Shown here in pieces: positions 1 to 9,035 of a stretch of DNA of 42,831 bases. The position numbers and the translations under genes were made by a program. The notes below the pieces were generated by a model that saw only the letters and a program-made list of their open reading frames with translations, made no database searches and was not told the origin of the DNA. Each line of letters begins with the position of its first letter. The first letter of the stretch is position 1. Source of the stretch: DATGMP01 sp035293565 (GTDB lineage: Bacteria; Pseudomonadota; Alphaproteobacteria; BOG-932; Roseiterribacteraceae); contig DATGMP010000109.1 of the NCBI GenBank assembly GCA_035293565.1, positions 1-42,831 on the forward strand. Direction: 5' to 3'.

Positions 1-809
1 GCGGCACGGTTCAAGAGACCGGGGCCTTCGACACGCCGCTGGAGATGGTGACGCCGCAAGTCGACGAATCCATGTACATGATCCCCAAGATGTGGCTCGA
101 CGGGGATTTCGAGCACAAGAGCGACCTGATCACGATCCCGCCGCGGCCGATCAATCCCAAGCCCTATCAGAAGCCGCACCCGCTGATGTACATGGCCTGC
201 ACGCGCGACGACAGCCTGCATGTCGCGGGGTCACGTGGGCTCGGCGCGCTGGTCATGGGCTTTTCGGGCCCGGACGAGATCGCGCGCAAGAACGCGATGT
301 ATCGCGAGGCATTCAAGAACCGGAAGAAAGAGGACCAGGTCGGCTTCCGCCCGAACGAGCATCTCGCCGCTCTCTGCCCGGCCGTCATTCTGGATGACAA
401 GGAGAAGGCACGGCGCATCGGCATCCGCGGCCAGCGCTTCTTCGCGGAGTCGATCCGCTATTGGTATGCCGGTGGCGAGAAGCCGTCGATCGACGATCTG
501 GACGCGGACGCGCAGCTCGCGGAGCTGAAGCATTCCGAAGAGCGGCTGGTCGCCTATCTGGGCGAAGAGAAGATTCCGGTCACCGTGACTCACACCGACA
601 ATTACCAGGTCGACGAGGATGCCTACGGCACGATCGATCAGGCGATCCGCTATGTCGAACGCCTGGAAGCAGCCGGCGCCGACGAGATCCTGTTCCTCGT
701 GCAAATGGGCACCATCCCCCACGCGGCGAGCATGACCACCATCCGCAATATCGGCGAGCACTTGATTCCCTACTTCCGCAAGAAGCACGCGGCCAAGGCC
801 GCGGAGTAA
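1..809 (+). CDS. LLM-class (luciferase-like) flavin-dependent oxidoreductase, 3' part
   Basis: The reading frame is open from base 3 and has no start in the window, so the N-terminus is missing; about 269 residues are present, ending at TAA 809. The visible part resembles the C-terminal two thirds of bacterial luciferase-like monooxygenases: a segment PLMYMACTRDDSLHVAGSRG followed by GALVMGFSGPDEI, which fits the flavin-binding strand region of the TIM barrel, and a C-terminal block with GAGADEI-like spacing (LEAAGADEILFLVQMGT) typical of the last barrel strand. Members use reduced FMN or F420 to oxidise organic substrates in the cytoplasm; the substrate cannot be told from this sequence. The downstream gene trmJ is convergent, with 3 bases between the two stop codons, so no terminator fits between them. 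Family assignment is firm, function is not. Confidence 0.8.
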   Translation, partial: GTVQETGAFDTPLEMVTPQVDESMYMIPKMWLDGDFEHKSDLITIPPRPINPKPYQKPHPLMYMACTRDDSLHVAGSRGLGALVMGFSGPDEIARKNAMYREAFKNRKKEDQVGFRPNEHLAALCPAVILDDKEKARRIGIRGQRFFAESIRYWYAGGEKPSIDDLDADAQLAELKHSEERLVAYLGEEKIPVTVTHTDNYQVDEDAYGTIDQAIRYVERLEAAGADEILFLVQMGTIPHAASMTTIRNIGEHLIPYFRKKHAAKAAE

Positions 810-812
810 CGC

Positions 813-1547
813 TCAGTCCCGTCCTCGCCTTCCACGGAGCGCCACGATGACTCCGTGGAAGGTACGGACCTCCTGCTCGGTCATTTGCGCGCGCTGGAGC
901 AGGTTGCGCATGTTGCGGACCATCGAGGGGCGCTGCTCCTCGCTGGTGTAGAAGCCGCCCTCGTCGAGCGCCTCCTCCAACCTGTGGAAGAGATTGTCGA
1001 GCTCGGCCTTGGTCGCCGGGGGGCTGCCGCCGGTTTCGAGCCGCCGCGGCGCGACCTCCTGCCCTGCACATCGCCAGCAATAGCCGAGCAGCAAAACCGC
1101 CTGCGCCAAATTGAGGGACGCGAATTCCGGGTTGACCGGAATCGTGACGACCGCGTCGGACAGCGGGATATCGTCGTTGAGAAGCCCGGTGCGCTCCGGC
1201 CCGAACAGGATGCCCGCCGCCTGCCCCGCCGCGGCGCGCGCATGCAGCTCCCGCGCAGCCTCCTCAGGCGTGAGGACCACCTTCACCATGTCGCGCTGAC
1301 GGGCCGTCGTGGCGATCACGAAATTGAGATCGGCGATCGCGGCGGCGGTGCCGTCGAACAGCTCGGCCGCCTCGATGACCGCATCCGCACCCGAGGCCGC
1401 GGCTGTTGCTTTCGGGTTAGGCCAGCCGTCCCGTGGCCTCACGAGCCTCAGCCGCGTCAGCCCGCAATTGAGCATCGCGCGCGCCGCCGCCCCAATATTC
1501 TCGCCCAGCTGCGGCTCGACCAGGATGATGACGGGGGAGTCAGACAC
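813..1547 (-). CDS. trmJ: tRNA/rRNA 2'-O-methyltransferase, TrmJ/SpoU family
   Basis: A 244-residue SPOUT methyltransferase. Motif 1 is the N-terminal VEPQLGENIGAAARAMLNCG, motif 2 is GILFGPERTGL near residue 120 and motif 3 is IPVNPEFASLNLAQAV near residue 140. Together they form the knotted SAM site of the TrmJ/YfhQ subgroup, which methylates the ribose at position 32 of tRNAs. The C-terminal extension (residues 165-244) resembles the helical tail of TrmJ. The start is GTG 1547, supported by an AGGGGAAG ribosome site seven bases upstream. It lies 48 bases behind cysS on the same strand, so it is probably the last gene of the RDD-gltX-cysS operon, placing tRNA modification with tRNA charging. 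The exact target nucleotide is inferred from the family. Confidence 0.88.
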   Translation of the reverse strand: MSDSPVIILVEPQLGENIGAAARAMLNCGLTRLRLVRPRDGWPNPKATAAASGADAVIEAAELFDGTAAAIADLNFVIATTARQRDMVKVVLTPEEAARELHARAAAGQAAGILFGPERTGLLNDDIPLSDAVVTIPVNPEFASLNLAQAVLLLGYCWRCAGQEVAPRRLETGGSPPATKAELDNLFHRLEEALDEGGFYTSEEQRPSMVRNMRNLLQRAQMTEQEVRTFHGVIVALRGRRGRD

Positions 1548-1595
1548 CGCGCTTCCCCTTGGAATCCTCTCCGCGCTTCAAGGCGGAGGGTGAAT

Positions 1596-2954
1596 CTACG
1601 CCCTGCGCCATTCGGTGCCGGAGGCCTTGTCCTCGAGCATGATCCCGCTGTCGGCCAGCTCCTTCCGGATGCGATCCGCTTCGGCGAAATTCTTCGACTT
1701 ACGCGCAGCATTCCTCTCGCCGATCAGCCGATCGATCTCCCCATCGGATAATCCGGTGCTGACGGCGCTCCACTGAAACCACGCCTCCGGCGATCGCGAG
1801 CTCAAGAATCCCAAAAATCGGGCCGTCGCGACCAGCCGCTTGTCGCGCGCGATCGCCATCTCGTTGAGCCAGGTAATCGCGCCCCAGCTATCCAAGTCGT
1901 CGCACAAATTCTCGATCAGCTCCGGGTCGGGCGCGGCATCCGTCGGGCCGCCCGCCTCACCCCAAGCGCGATGCCAACCGTCCAGGATCGCCTTCGCCTC
2001 CTTCAGCCGCGCGTCGGTGATGTCGAGCGGCGCGCGGTAGTGCGTCATCAGAAGCGCGAGCCGGATCACCTCGCCGTGCCAGCGTTCGCGCAGCTGCCGC
2101 ACGGTGGTGAAGTTGCCCAGCGACTTCGACATCTTGGCGCCGTCGACATTCACGAAGCCGTTGTGCATCCAGATCTGCGCCATCCGATAATCGGCGCTGC
2201 CATGGTCGAAGGCGCAGGCGCTTTGCGCGATCTCGTTCTCGTGGTGCGGGAAAATGAGATCGATGCCGCCGCCATGGATATCGAAGCGCTCGCCGAGATG
2301 CTCGGCGGACATGGCCGAACATTCGATGTGCCAGCCCGGCCGACCTCGGCCCCATGGGCTGTCCCAGCCCGGCTGATCCGGAGTCGATGGCTTCCACAAC
2401 ACGAAATCGGCGGGGCCGCGCTTGTAAGGCGCAACCTCGACCCTGGCGCCGGCGATCTGCTCGTCGAGGCTGCGCCCGGAAAGCGCGCCGTAAGCCTTGT
2501 AGCTCGACACATCGAACAGGACATGGCCTTCCGCCGCATAGGCGTGACCGCTTGCGATCAGCGTCTCGATCATCCCGGTCATCTGCGCGATATGCCGGGT
2601 TGCGCGCGGCGTCGCGCTGGGTTCGAGGTTGCCCAGCGCCGCCATGTCCTCATTGTACTGCGCCGCTGTGCGCCGGGTCAGCTCCGGGATCGGTTCGCCG
2701 CTCTCGGCGGAGCGCGCGATGATCTTGTCGTCGATGTCCGTGATGTTCCGGACATATTTGACGTGGCTCTCGCCATAGAGATGACGGAGCAGCCGGAACA
2801 GCATATCGAAAACCACCACAGGCCGAGCGTTGCCGATATGGGCTTCGTCATAAACCGTCGGTCCGCAGACATAGAGGCGCACATTGGCCGGATCGAGCGG
2901 ATGGAATCGCTCCTTGCCGCGGCTCATCGTGTTATAGAGCCGGAGCTCGCTCAC
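1596..2954 (-). CDS. cysS: Cysteinyl-tRNA synthetase
   Basis: Class I aminoacyl-tRNA synthetase that charges tRNA-Cys with cysteine; 452 residues, near the usual 460. The start chosen is GTG 2954, which gives the canonical N-terminus VSELRLYNTMSRGKERF and overlaps the gltX stop as GTGA. The open frame runs further upstream but only as a shadow of gltX. Visible signatures are the first zinc ligand in YVCGPTVYD, the HIGH-type motif HIGN, the zinc-site stretch ECSAMS, GGGIDLIFPHHENEIAQS, and the KMSKS loop as AKMSKSLGN. The C-terminal anticodon-binding part ends IMLEDKASGTEWRRA. The 4-base overlap with gltX implies translational coupling. Confidence 0.96.
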   Translation of the reverse strand: MSELRLYNTMSRGKERFHPLDPANVRLYVCGPTVYDEAHIGNARPVVVFDMLFRLLRHLYGESHVKYVRNITDIDDKIIARSAESGEPIPELTRRTAAQYNEDMAALGNLEPSATPRATRHIAQMTGMIETLIASGHAYAAEGHVLFDVSSYKAYGALSGRSLDEQIAGARVEVAPYKRGPADFVLWKPSTPDQPGWDSPWGRGRPGWHIECSAMSAEHLGERFDIHGGGIDLIFPHHENEIAQSACAFDHGSADYRMAQIWMHNGFVNVDGAKMSKSLGNFTTVRQLRERWHGEVIRLALLMTHYRAPLDITDARLKEAKAILDGWHRAWGEAGGPTDAAPDPELIENLCDDLDSWGAITWLNEMAIARDKRLVATARFLGFLSSRSPEAWFQWSAVSTGLSDGEIDRLIGERNAARKSKNFAEADRIRKELADSGIMLEDKASGTEWRRA

Positions 2955-4294
2955 GCAGCCTCTCCCGACAGGCGCTTCAAGGCGCGCTCGCGACCGATCA
3001 GCGGCAGCAGCTTCTTCATGTCGGGACCGTGATCGAGGGCGGTCAGCGCTTTGCGCAACGGCATGAAGAGCGCCTTTCCCTTGAGCCCGGTCGTCGTCGC
3101 GAGCGCTCGAGTCCACACATTCCAGCAATGCTCGTCGCATTCGCCCGGAGGAAACAGCCTTACGGCATGCTCCAACAGCGCCTCGTCCTCGATGACCGGA
3201 CGCACCGGGCCATTGACCACGCGCCACCAGAGCTCGGCATCGCTCAGCCTGTCGAGATTGGCCCTGACGCCCTCCCAGAAAGCCGGCGCGACGCCGACCA
3301 TACCCATCGCCGCCAGGCGAGCCTCGACCCGCTCGAACGGCAGGATATGCAATATCCGGCTATTGAGCCGTTTCAGCTCGGCGACATCGAACCTGGGCGA
3401 CGACACGGAAAAGCGGCGGAAGTCGAATTCATGGATCAGCGGCACCACATCCTCGATCGGCTCGATCGGGTCGGACGTGCCGAGCCTGGACAGGTAAGCG
3501 GCGAGCGTTACAGGCTCGATGCCTTCATCGTCGCGCAAGCCGCGGATGCTGAGCGCGCCCAGGCGCTTGGAAAGCTTGCCGCCCTGCGCATCCACCAGCA
3601 GCGGTAGATGCGCGAAGACCGGGACCGGTCCGCCTAGCGCCTCGAAGAGCTGGATCTGGCCGGCCGTGTTGGTGATGTGATCGTCGCCGCGCACGACATG
3701 CGTGATGCCGAACTCGATATCGTCGACCACCGACGAAAAGCCATAGAGCGGCCGGCCGTCCTCGCGGATCAACACCGGATCTCCCAACTGCGCCGCATCG
3801 AAGCTGATCGGCCCATGGATGAGATCCGGCCATTCGATCTTGCCGGCGTCGAGCCTGAAGCGCCAATGCGGCTTACGGCCCGCCGCCTCCAGCTTCTTGC
3901 GCTGAGCTTCCGTCAGCGACAGCGCCGCACGGTCATAAAGTGGCGGCTGGCCTTGCGCGATCCGAGCGCGGCGCTTGGATTCGAGCTCTTCCGGCGTCTC
4001 ATAAGCCGGGTAGAGGCGACCGGCCTTCCTCAGCTTCTCGGCCGCGGCGGCATAGGCAGCCAAGCGTTCGGATTGACGCTCATAGCGATCCCAATCGAGA
4101 TCCATCCAGGCCAGGTCCTGCTGGATCGCATCGGCGTAATGCGGCGTGTTCCGATCCGCGTCGGTGTCGTCGAGCCTCAGCCAGAACCGTCCGCCCTCGC
4201 GCCGTGCGAACAGCCAGTTGATGATCGCCAGCCGCATATTGCCGACATGAAGATAGCCCGACGGGCTCGGCGCGAAGCGAACCGTGACGCTCAT
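2951..4294 (-). CDS. gltX: Glutamyl-tRNA synthetase
   Basis: 447-residue class I synthetase. The start is ATG 4294, giving MSVTVRFAPSPSGYLHVGN, where the HIGH motif reads YLHVGN. An ATGA overlap links it to the upstream RDD gene. The KMSKS motif reads KLSKR. VVRGDDHITNTAGQIQLFEA is a conserved GluRS block. The open frame continues 41 codons upstream but only shadows the RDD gene. Alphaproteobacteria often carry two GluRS copies and lack GlnRS, making Gln-tRNA by transamidation; whether this copy is the discriminating or non-discriminating type cannot be read here, and a second gltX would lie outside the window. It is translated in a chain with cysS. Confidence 0.95.
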   Translation of the reverse strand: MSVTVRFAPSPSGYLHVGNMRLAIINWLFARREGGRFWLRLDDTDADRNTPHYADAIQQDLAWMDLDWDRYERQSERLAAYAAAAEKLRKAGRLYPAYETPEELESKRRARIAQGQPPLYDRAALSLTEAQRKKLEAAGRKPHWRFRLDAGKIEWPDLIHGPISFDAAQLGDPVLIREDGRPLYGFSSVVDDIEFGITHVVRGDDHITNTAGQIQLFEALGGPVPVFAHLPLLVDAQGGKLSKRLGALSIRGLRDDEGIEPVTLAAYLSRLGTSDPIEPIEDVVPLIHEFDFRRFSVSSPRFDVAELKRLNSRILHILPFERVEARLAAMGMVGVAPAFWEGVRANLDRLSDAELWWRVVNGPVRPVIEDEALLEHAVRLFPPGECDEHCWNVWTRALATTTGLKGKALFMPLRKALTALDHGPDMKKLLPLIGRERALKRLSGEAA

Positions 4295-4971
4295 GCCCGC
4301 GATCCGCGCGCGACGATCACGAGCGTATTGGAAATGATGTTGTGGAGCATCCTGCGCTTGGAATCGAAGAAATAGGTAAGCCAGCCCACGAGCCGGACAT
4401 AAGTCACGATGTACCACACAATGGTGCGCAATACGCCCGGCGGGGCAAGAGTGTCGGCTGCGACGAGCCGGAGCCCGAGAAGCCGATAGCCAACTGTCGC
4501 CCCGCCCGCAAGCCTGGACATCGGCACCACGTAATAGACCGCGGCCGTGCCCTGGGCCAATAGATCGAAGCGCTGCGCGAGCTGGGGGTCGTCGCTCGTC
4601 CCGGTCAGGATCGGTGTCAGCCCAAGCGGAACTGAGAGCAGCCCGACCAGTCCCAGCCAGATGACGAGGTCGACGACCCCCGCCCCCAACCGCCGCGGCA
4701 ATCGCGCAAGAGCGGGCGCTTCCGCGGGCCTCTCCGCCAAAGTCGGAGGGGCCAGCACCTGAGCCAGGTCCGGGACTTGCGCGATCTCGGTCCAGTTTTG
4801 GAGGGCCGGGTACCAGGCCAATGTATCGGGGCCGATCGCCCCCTGATCGGCAAGCTTGCGAAAAGCCTCGAAATCGAGCGGACCGCTATCGGCGCCGCCG
4901 ACCACCAGATGAACACCTGGCGGAAAGGGCGGCTGCCCGGAATCGGATGATCGGCGCGCGTTTGGCGGCAT
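4291..4971 (-). CDS. GYF_2 and RDD domain membrane protein
   Basis: 226 residues from ATG 4971, chosen because an AGGAGGT site sits five bases before it; the open frame extends to 5124 without a comparable site. Residues about 20-75 match a GYF_2-type domain (GPLDFEAFRKLADQGAIGPD, then TLAWYPALQNW), a short protein-peptide interaction module. Residues about 90-220 form an RDD domain with several hydrophobic segments, beginning LPRRLGAGVVDLVIWLGL and including GYRLLGLRLV. RDD proteins are inner-membrane proteins of mostly unknown role, some proposed as transporters. It heads the gltX-cysS-trmJ transcription unit; its link to tRNA charging is positional only. Confidence 0.8.
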   Translation of the reverse strand: MPPNARRSSDSGQPPFPPGVHLVVGGADSGPLDFEAFRKLADQGAIGPDTLAWYPALQNWTEIAQVPDLAQVLAPPTLAERPAEAPALARLPRRLGAGVVDLVIWLGLVGLLSVPLGLTPILTGTSDDPQLAQRFDLLAQGTAAVYYVVPMSRLAGGATVGYRLLGLRLVAADTLAPPGVLRTIVWYIVTYVRLVGWLTYFFDSKRRMLHNIISNTLVIVARGSRA

Positions 4972-5173
4972 GGACCTCCTCGAGGCATTAGGCTGGCGGA
5001 ACGAATGAACCGGTCGCGAATCAATGCCCTTATCCATAACTCGGTTGCGTCCGAACGACATCAAGCCGCGCTTTTGACTCGCGCCGATTGGGGTATGCGA
5101 CACATGGTTGGCCCCGGCCGCCAAGTCTTGTAAAAACGACGGTTAGCTTCGCCTCAGCTAGCCCGGAGTCGGA

Positions 5174-5884
5174 ATGCAGCCCTTCGCCGTTGCCGTCACC
5201 CTGACCGCTGCCCTTGTTTCCGGGCAAGCGCTTGCGGACAAGCTGCCGCTGCCGAAAGCATCGTACAGCGCCGATATCGTCTTCGAGGCGAACGGGCATC
5301 AATATACCGGCCGTATCAATGTGGACGGCTACAAGGAGCGGCGCGACATCAGGGATTCCGCCGGACAGGGCACCGTCAAGATCATCCGGCGCGATCTCGG
5401 CAAGCTGTTCGAGCTTCGCCCGCAGCGTCGCACCGCCCTTGAGCTTCGCATCTCCGCAGCGGAAGCGGCGGGCGAAACCGGAGCGCCGGCGACCGATATC
5501 GATTCCTTCTATGGCGCCGATGCGACTCCCCAAGGTCATGAGGTGGTTGCCGGGCTGCAAACGACGAAGTATCGGGTCAACGCCGAAACGACGCCGGGCC
5601 TGAAGATCGATACGCTCGTCTGGTCGACCGATGACGGCATCATCGTCAGGGTCGTAGGCAAGGCGACGGTCGACGGCGGCGATCAGTCGGGCCGCATCGA
5701 GCTCACCAACATCTCCCGAGGCCCGCAGGATCCGAACCTGTTTGAAGTTCCCCAAGGCACCACCGTCATTTCCCCCGACACTCCGGTTGACAGCACGGAA
5801 ACGGCGCCCGCCGCCAAGACGGGGGCGTCCGAAGGCCCATCCGGCAAAGCGCCCGCGACGGACCCCAAAGACTCCAAAGACTAA
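5174..5884 (+). CDS. Secreted periplasmic protein, LolA/DUF4412-like
   Basis: 236 residues with a signal peptide (MQPFAVAVTLTAALVSGQALA, cut before DKLPLP). The body has alternating beta-strand patterns such as YSADIVFEANGHQYTGRINV and GLKIDTLVWSTDDGIIVRV, resembling periplasmic outer-membrane lipoprotein-sorting-like and DUF4412 proteins, ending near LFEVPQGTTV. The last 45 residues are low-complexity (Pro, Thr, Ala, Lys, Asp) and likely disordered. It is divergent from the RDD gene across about 200 bases that must hold both promoters, and convergent with the nicotinate phosphoribosyltransferase, whose stop codon overlaps its own by two bases. I cannot name a specific function. Confidence 0.65.
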   Translation: MQPFAVAVTLTAALVSGQALADKLPLPKASYSADIVFEANGHQYTGRINVDGYKERRDIRDSAGQGTVKIIRRDLGKLFELRPQRRTALELRISAAEAAGETGAPATDIDSFYGADATPQGHEVVAGLQTTKYRVNAETTPGLKIDTLVWSTDDGIIVRVVGKATVDGGDQSGRIELTNISRGPQDPNLFEVPQGTTVISPDTPVDSTETAPAAKTGASEGPSGKAPATDPKDSKD

Positions 5885-7005
5885 GGCCGCAGCAGAAACT
5901 CGCGTCCCACCTTGACCCGGGGCACGCCGTCATAGGCGACGATGTCGGCGGTGGCATAGGTCTCGCCCCACTCTCCAGGCAGGAAGGAGCCGGTGCCGAT
6001 CACATCGATCGGCGCTTCGGCGGCGGCCATCATCTTGCATTTCGCCGGACCGAAGCCCGAGGAGGCGACGATCTTCGCCGCCGGGAATCCGGCGGCATCG
6101 AGGCTGTCGCGAAAGCGCCATATCGCGGCAGCCGATACGCCCGGCCCGATCAGATGGCGAAGCTCGTCCTCAGTGCGGTAGCCGCGGATGGCGTCGCGCG
6201 CATGGCGGTCCAGCACCTCATAGGAGAGCTGCGTGTCGAGCCCTTCGAGAAATCGGCTTCCGGGCGTATCCAGCCGGAAGGATAGCCGCCCCTCGGATGC
6301 GATTTCGGGATAGCGCCGGCAGACTTCGATCGCGTCCGTCACCTCCCGGCCGAAATAATCCACGAGGATCGTGGGGTTCTGGTCCGGGAAGGTCTCGACG
6401 AACATCTCGGCGGCGCGCAGCGTGGAGCCGGCATAGCCGATCAGGCCATGCGGCATCGTGCCGAGCGCATGATCACGACCAAAGAAGTGCGCTGTTGCCG
6501 GCGTCGCATTGCCGACGAAGCCGATCGCGCCGGCCTTGCGCTTCGCCCGCGCCGATCCGACGGACGCCGCATAGGCCATCAGAGTTTCCATTTCCAGACC
6601 CGCGCAATGCCGGGCCTCCATCGCGAGGAAGGCGACGCTCGGCAAGTCGGCGCACATCGTGAAGGCATTGTAGGCCGCGACGGAAGCCGGTCCGATCTTC
6701 ATGAGGAACAGGGTCTCTGTCTCGACCAGCTGCGCGAGCGACCCCGTGATGTAGAGCATGGGCTCGCCGGCGCCGACCCACTGACCCTCTTCACGGACGA
6801 ACTCGATCTCCACCTTGAAGCGCCGCTCGGCCGCCAATCCCTTCAGCCATTCGACTGCAAGCCTGGGCGCGGCTACCACCGGGCGGCGCATGAAGACGGC
6901 ATAGGTAACGATCGAATCGCCGTACCGCTCGACGACCGCGCGGGTGCGGGAAAAATAGGCGTCAGTCCACTCGGGCAGATCGCTGGCCGACGGGCCAAAC
7001 GGCAT
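5881..7005 (-). CDS. pncB: Nicotinate phosphoribosyltransferase (short alphaproteobacterial type)
   Basis: 374 residues. Converts nicotinate and PRPP to nicotinate mononucleotide in the NAD salvage (Preiss-Handler) route. Start ATG 7005 gives MPFGPSASDLPEWTDAYFSR, where the TDAYFSRTR region matches the family N-terminus. Conserved blocks include the lid/catalytic region GTMPHGLIGYAGS, FVGNATPATAHFFGRDHA, and the phosphate-binding end DVIGTGSFLP. It overlaps the DAHP synthase stop as TGATG, so the two are translationally coupled. The shorter length than enterobacterial PncB (about 400) is usual for this subgroup. Substrate preference within the type II phosphoribosyltransferases is inferred. 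Confidence 0.85.
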   Translation of the reverse strand: MPFGPSASDLPEWTDAYFSRTRAVVERYGDSIVTYAVFMRRPVVAAPRLAVEWLKGLAAERRFKVEIEFVREEGQWVGAGEPMLYITGSLAQLVETETLFLMKIGPASVAAYNAFTMCADLPSVAFLAMEARHCAGLEMETLMAYAASVGSARAKRKAGAIGFVGNATPATAHFFGRDHALGTMPHGLIGYAGSTLRAAEMFVETFPDQNPTILVDYFGREVTDAIEVCRRYPEIASEGRLSFRLDTPGSRFLEGLDTQLSYEVLDRHARDAIRGYRTEDELRHLIGPGVSAAAIWRFRDSLDAAGFPAAKIVASSGFGPAKCKMMAAAEAPIDVIGTGSFLPGEWGETYATADIVAYDGVPRVKVGREFLLRP

Positions 7006-8387
7006 CAGGCCACCGCTACTCGGCCGGCCTCCGCCGCAGCCCGAAGCCGCTGCAGCTCCTCGGCGATCAGGAAGGCGAGCTCGAGCGACTGCGCGCCGTT
7101 CAGCCTCGGATCGCAATGCGTGTGATAGCGCAGCGACAGGCCGGAATCGGTGATCGCCTGGGCGCCGCCCGTGCATTCGGTGACGTCCTGGCCGGTCATT
7201 TCGAAATGCACGCCGCCGGGGTGTGTCCCCTCCGCCGCATGAACGGCGAAGAAGCCGCGCACCTCCGCCAAGATCCGATCGAAGGGCCGGGTCTTGTAGC
7301 CGGTCGCCGATTTCACGGTGTTGCCGTGCATCGGATCGCAGACCCAGCCGACCACCTTGCCCTCGCGTGCCACCGCGCGGACGAGCGGCGGCAGCTTCTC
7401 CTCGACCTTATCGGCGCTCATGCGCGCGATCAGCGTCAGCCGGCCGGGCTCGTTGGTCGGATTGAGCGTATCGATCAACCGCAGCAGGTCGTCGACCGGC
7501 AGACTCGGCCCGCATTTGAGCCCGATCGGATTCTTGATGCCGCGCAGGAACTCGACATGCGCGCCTCCCGGTTGGCGCGTGCGGTCGCCGATCCACACGA
7601 AATGCGCCGACACGTCGTACCAGTCGCCCGTCGTCGAATCGATCCGGGTCAGCGCCTGCTCGTAGGGCAGCAGCAGCGCCTCGTGCGACGTGAAGAGATC
7701 GGTTTCGCGAATTTGCGGCGTCGTGTCGCCGGTGATGCCGCACGCCGCCATGAAGGCCAGTGCCCGGTCGATCTCCTGCGCCAGGCTCTCATAGCGCTTG
7801 CCCTGCGCGCTCTGCGCGACGAAACCCAGCGTCCAGCGATGCACCTGGTGCAGGTCGGCATAGCCGCCTTGCGCGAAAGCTCGCAGGAGGTTGAGCGTCG
7901 CCGCCGACTGGTTATAGGCGCGCACCATGCGCTCGGGATCGGGAATGCGCTGCTCCGGGTCGAAGGCCAAGCCATTGACCATGTCGCCGCGATACGAGGG
8001 CAGCTCGACATCGCCCTGCTTCTCGGTCGGCTCGGAGCGCGGCTTGGTGAATTGTCCGGCCAGTCGCGCCATCTTCACGACCGGCATCGCGCCGGCAAAG
8101 GTCAGCGCCACCGCCATCTGCAGCAGCACGCGGAAAGTGTCGCGGATCGTGTTGGCGTTGAACTCGGCGAAGCTCTCGGCGCAGTCGCCGCCCTGCAGCA
8201 GGAAGGCCTCCCCCGCGGCCACGCGCCCCAGCTGAGCCTTGAGCCGGCGCGCCTCGCCTGCAAAAACCAGCGGCGGCATCGCAGCCAACGTGGCCTCCGC
8301 GCGCGCAAGAGCAGCCGGGTCCGGATAGGTCGGGACCTGCACGATTGGCTTGCTGCGCCATGAATCGGGCGTCCAACGCTCGCCCAT
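7005..8387 (-). CDS. aroG: 3-deoxy-7-phosphoheptulonate (DAHP) synthase, class II
   Basis: First step of the shikimate pathway: condenses phosphoenolpyruvate and erythrose 4-phosphate. 460 residues, the normal class II (plant/actinobacterial-like) length. Signatures are LQGGDCAESFAEFNANTIRD (metal-binding Cys), ARLAGQFTKPRSEP, GGVHFEMTGQDVTECTGG (metal-ligand Glu) and HCDPRLNGAQSLELAFL. The start ATG 8387 yields MGERWTPDSWRSKPIVQVP, a typical N-terminus, with GGAG upstream. It precedes and overlaps pncB. The 232-base region to the divergent gene at 8620 should contain its promoter. PEP is also the substrate of Ppc encoded at 25779-28451, but the loci are not adjacent. Confidence 0.95.
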   Translation of the reverse strand: MGERWTPDSWRSKPIVQVPTYPDPAALARAEATLAAMPPLVFAGEARRLKAQLGRVAAGEAFLLQGGDCAESFAEFNANTIRDTFRVLLQMAVALTFAGAMPVVKMARLAGQFTKPRSEPTEKQGDVELPSYRGDMVNGLAFDPEQRIPDPERMVRAYNQSAATLNLLRAFAQGGYADLHQVHRWTLGFVAQSAQGKRYESLAQEIDRALAFMAACGITGDTTPQIRETDLFTSHEALLLPYEQALTRIDSTTGDWYDVSAHFVWIGDRTRQPGGAHVEFLRGIKNPIGLKCGPSLPVDDLLRLIDTLNPTNEPGRLTLIARMSADKVEEKLPPLVRAVAREGKVVGWVCDPMHGNTVKSATGYKTRPFDRILAEVRGFFAVHAAEGTHPGGVHFEMTGQDVTECTGGAQAITDSGLSLRYHTHCDPRLNGAQSLELAFLIAEELQRLRAAAEAGRVAVA

Positions 8388-8619
8388 CTGAACTCACTCC
8401 ATCATTCGAAGTCCGGAAATATGCCCCTTTTGTGCGGCGCGGGACAAGCCCGGCCCACCCCCTGCCCGGCATGGCTGCCTTGAAACGGTCACACCCTGCC
8501 ACGCAGATGCCCCGGATTCCGCCCGAGCCCGCCGCAATCGGGGCCTAGCTTCGGATCATCGGGAAGGCGTCCAGGGTCCACGCAGGCCAGCGCATAGTCC
8601 CACCATTCAGGAGTGAAAC

Positions 8620-9009
8620 ATGTCCTCGAGCGTCCGTTCCACCACCCTCTCCCGGCTCTTCGCCGGCGTCAGCGCCGCCGCCGCTCTCGCGCTTGCCATC
8701 CCGGCCTTCGCCGCCGACACGAGCCCGGCAGCCAGCACGACCACCACCCCCCCGGCCGAGAAGCCGGCGGCTCCGGCAACCGACAGCAAGGCCGGCGCTT
8801 CCACCACCGACATGAAGGCAACGACCGACACCAAGACCACCGCCGCCCCCGCCAAGAGCAGCGAAGCGGATCAGACCGCCGCCAAAGCGAAGACCAAGAT
8901 GGCCACCGACGAGTCCGGCATGGTGAAGCATCACCACAAGGCCAAGAAGGCGAAGGCATCAACCGAGAAGACCGACGGCACAACCGGCACGGGCTCCGCC
9001 GGCAAGTAA
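8620..9009 (+). CDS. Secreted low-complexity Thr/Ala/Lys protein, Asr-like
   Basis: 129 residues starting at ATG 8620, six bases after AGGAG. A signal peptide is clear (LSRLFAGVSAAAALALAIPAFA, cut before ADTSP). The mature protein is almost entirely Ala, Thr, Lys, Ser and Pro, with a basic stretch VKHHHKAKKAKASTEK, ending TGTGSAGK. The composition and the HHHKAKKAK patch resemble enterobacterial acid-shock protein Asr, a periplasmic basic protein, but low-complexity similarity is weak evidence for homology. It is monocistronic: a strong intrinsic terminator follows at 9036-9068. Expected to be disordered and possibly abundant or stress-induced (inference). Confidence 0.65.
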   Translation: MSSSVRSTTLSRLFAGVSAAAALALAIPAFAADTSPAASTTTTPPAEKPAAPATDSKAGASTTDMKATTDTKTTAAPAKSSEADQTAAKAKTKMATDESGMVKHHHKAKKAKASTEKTDGTTGTGSAGK

Positions 9010-9035
9010 GCGAGCCCATTTCCTTCTGCAAGCGA

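Noticed and set aside
2955..3227. Upstream extension of the cysS frame to an ATG at 3227
   Set aside because: It only shadows gltX in another frame and shows no CysRS similarity; the GTG at 2954 gives the canonical N-terminus.
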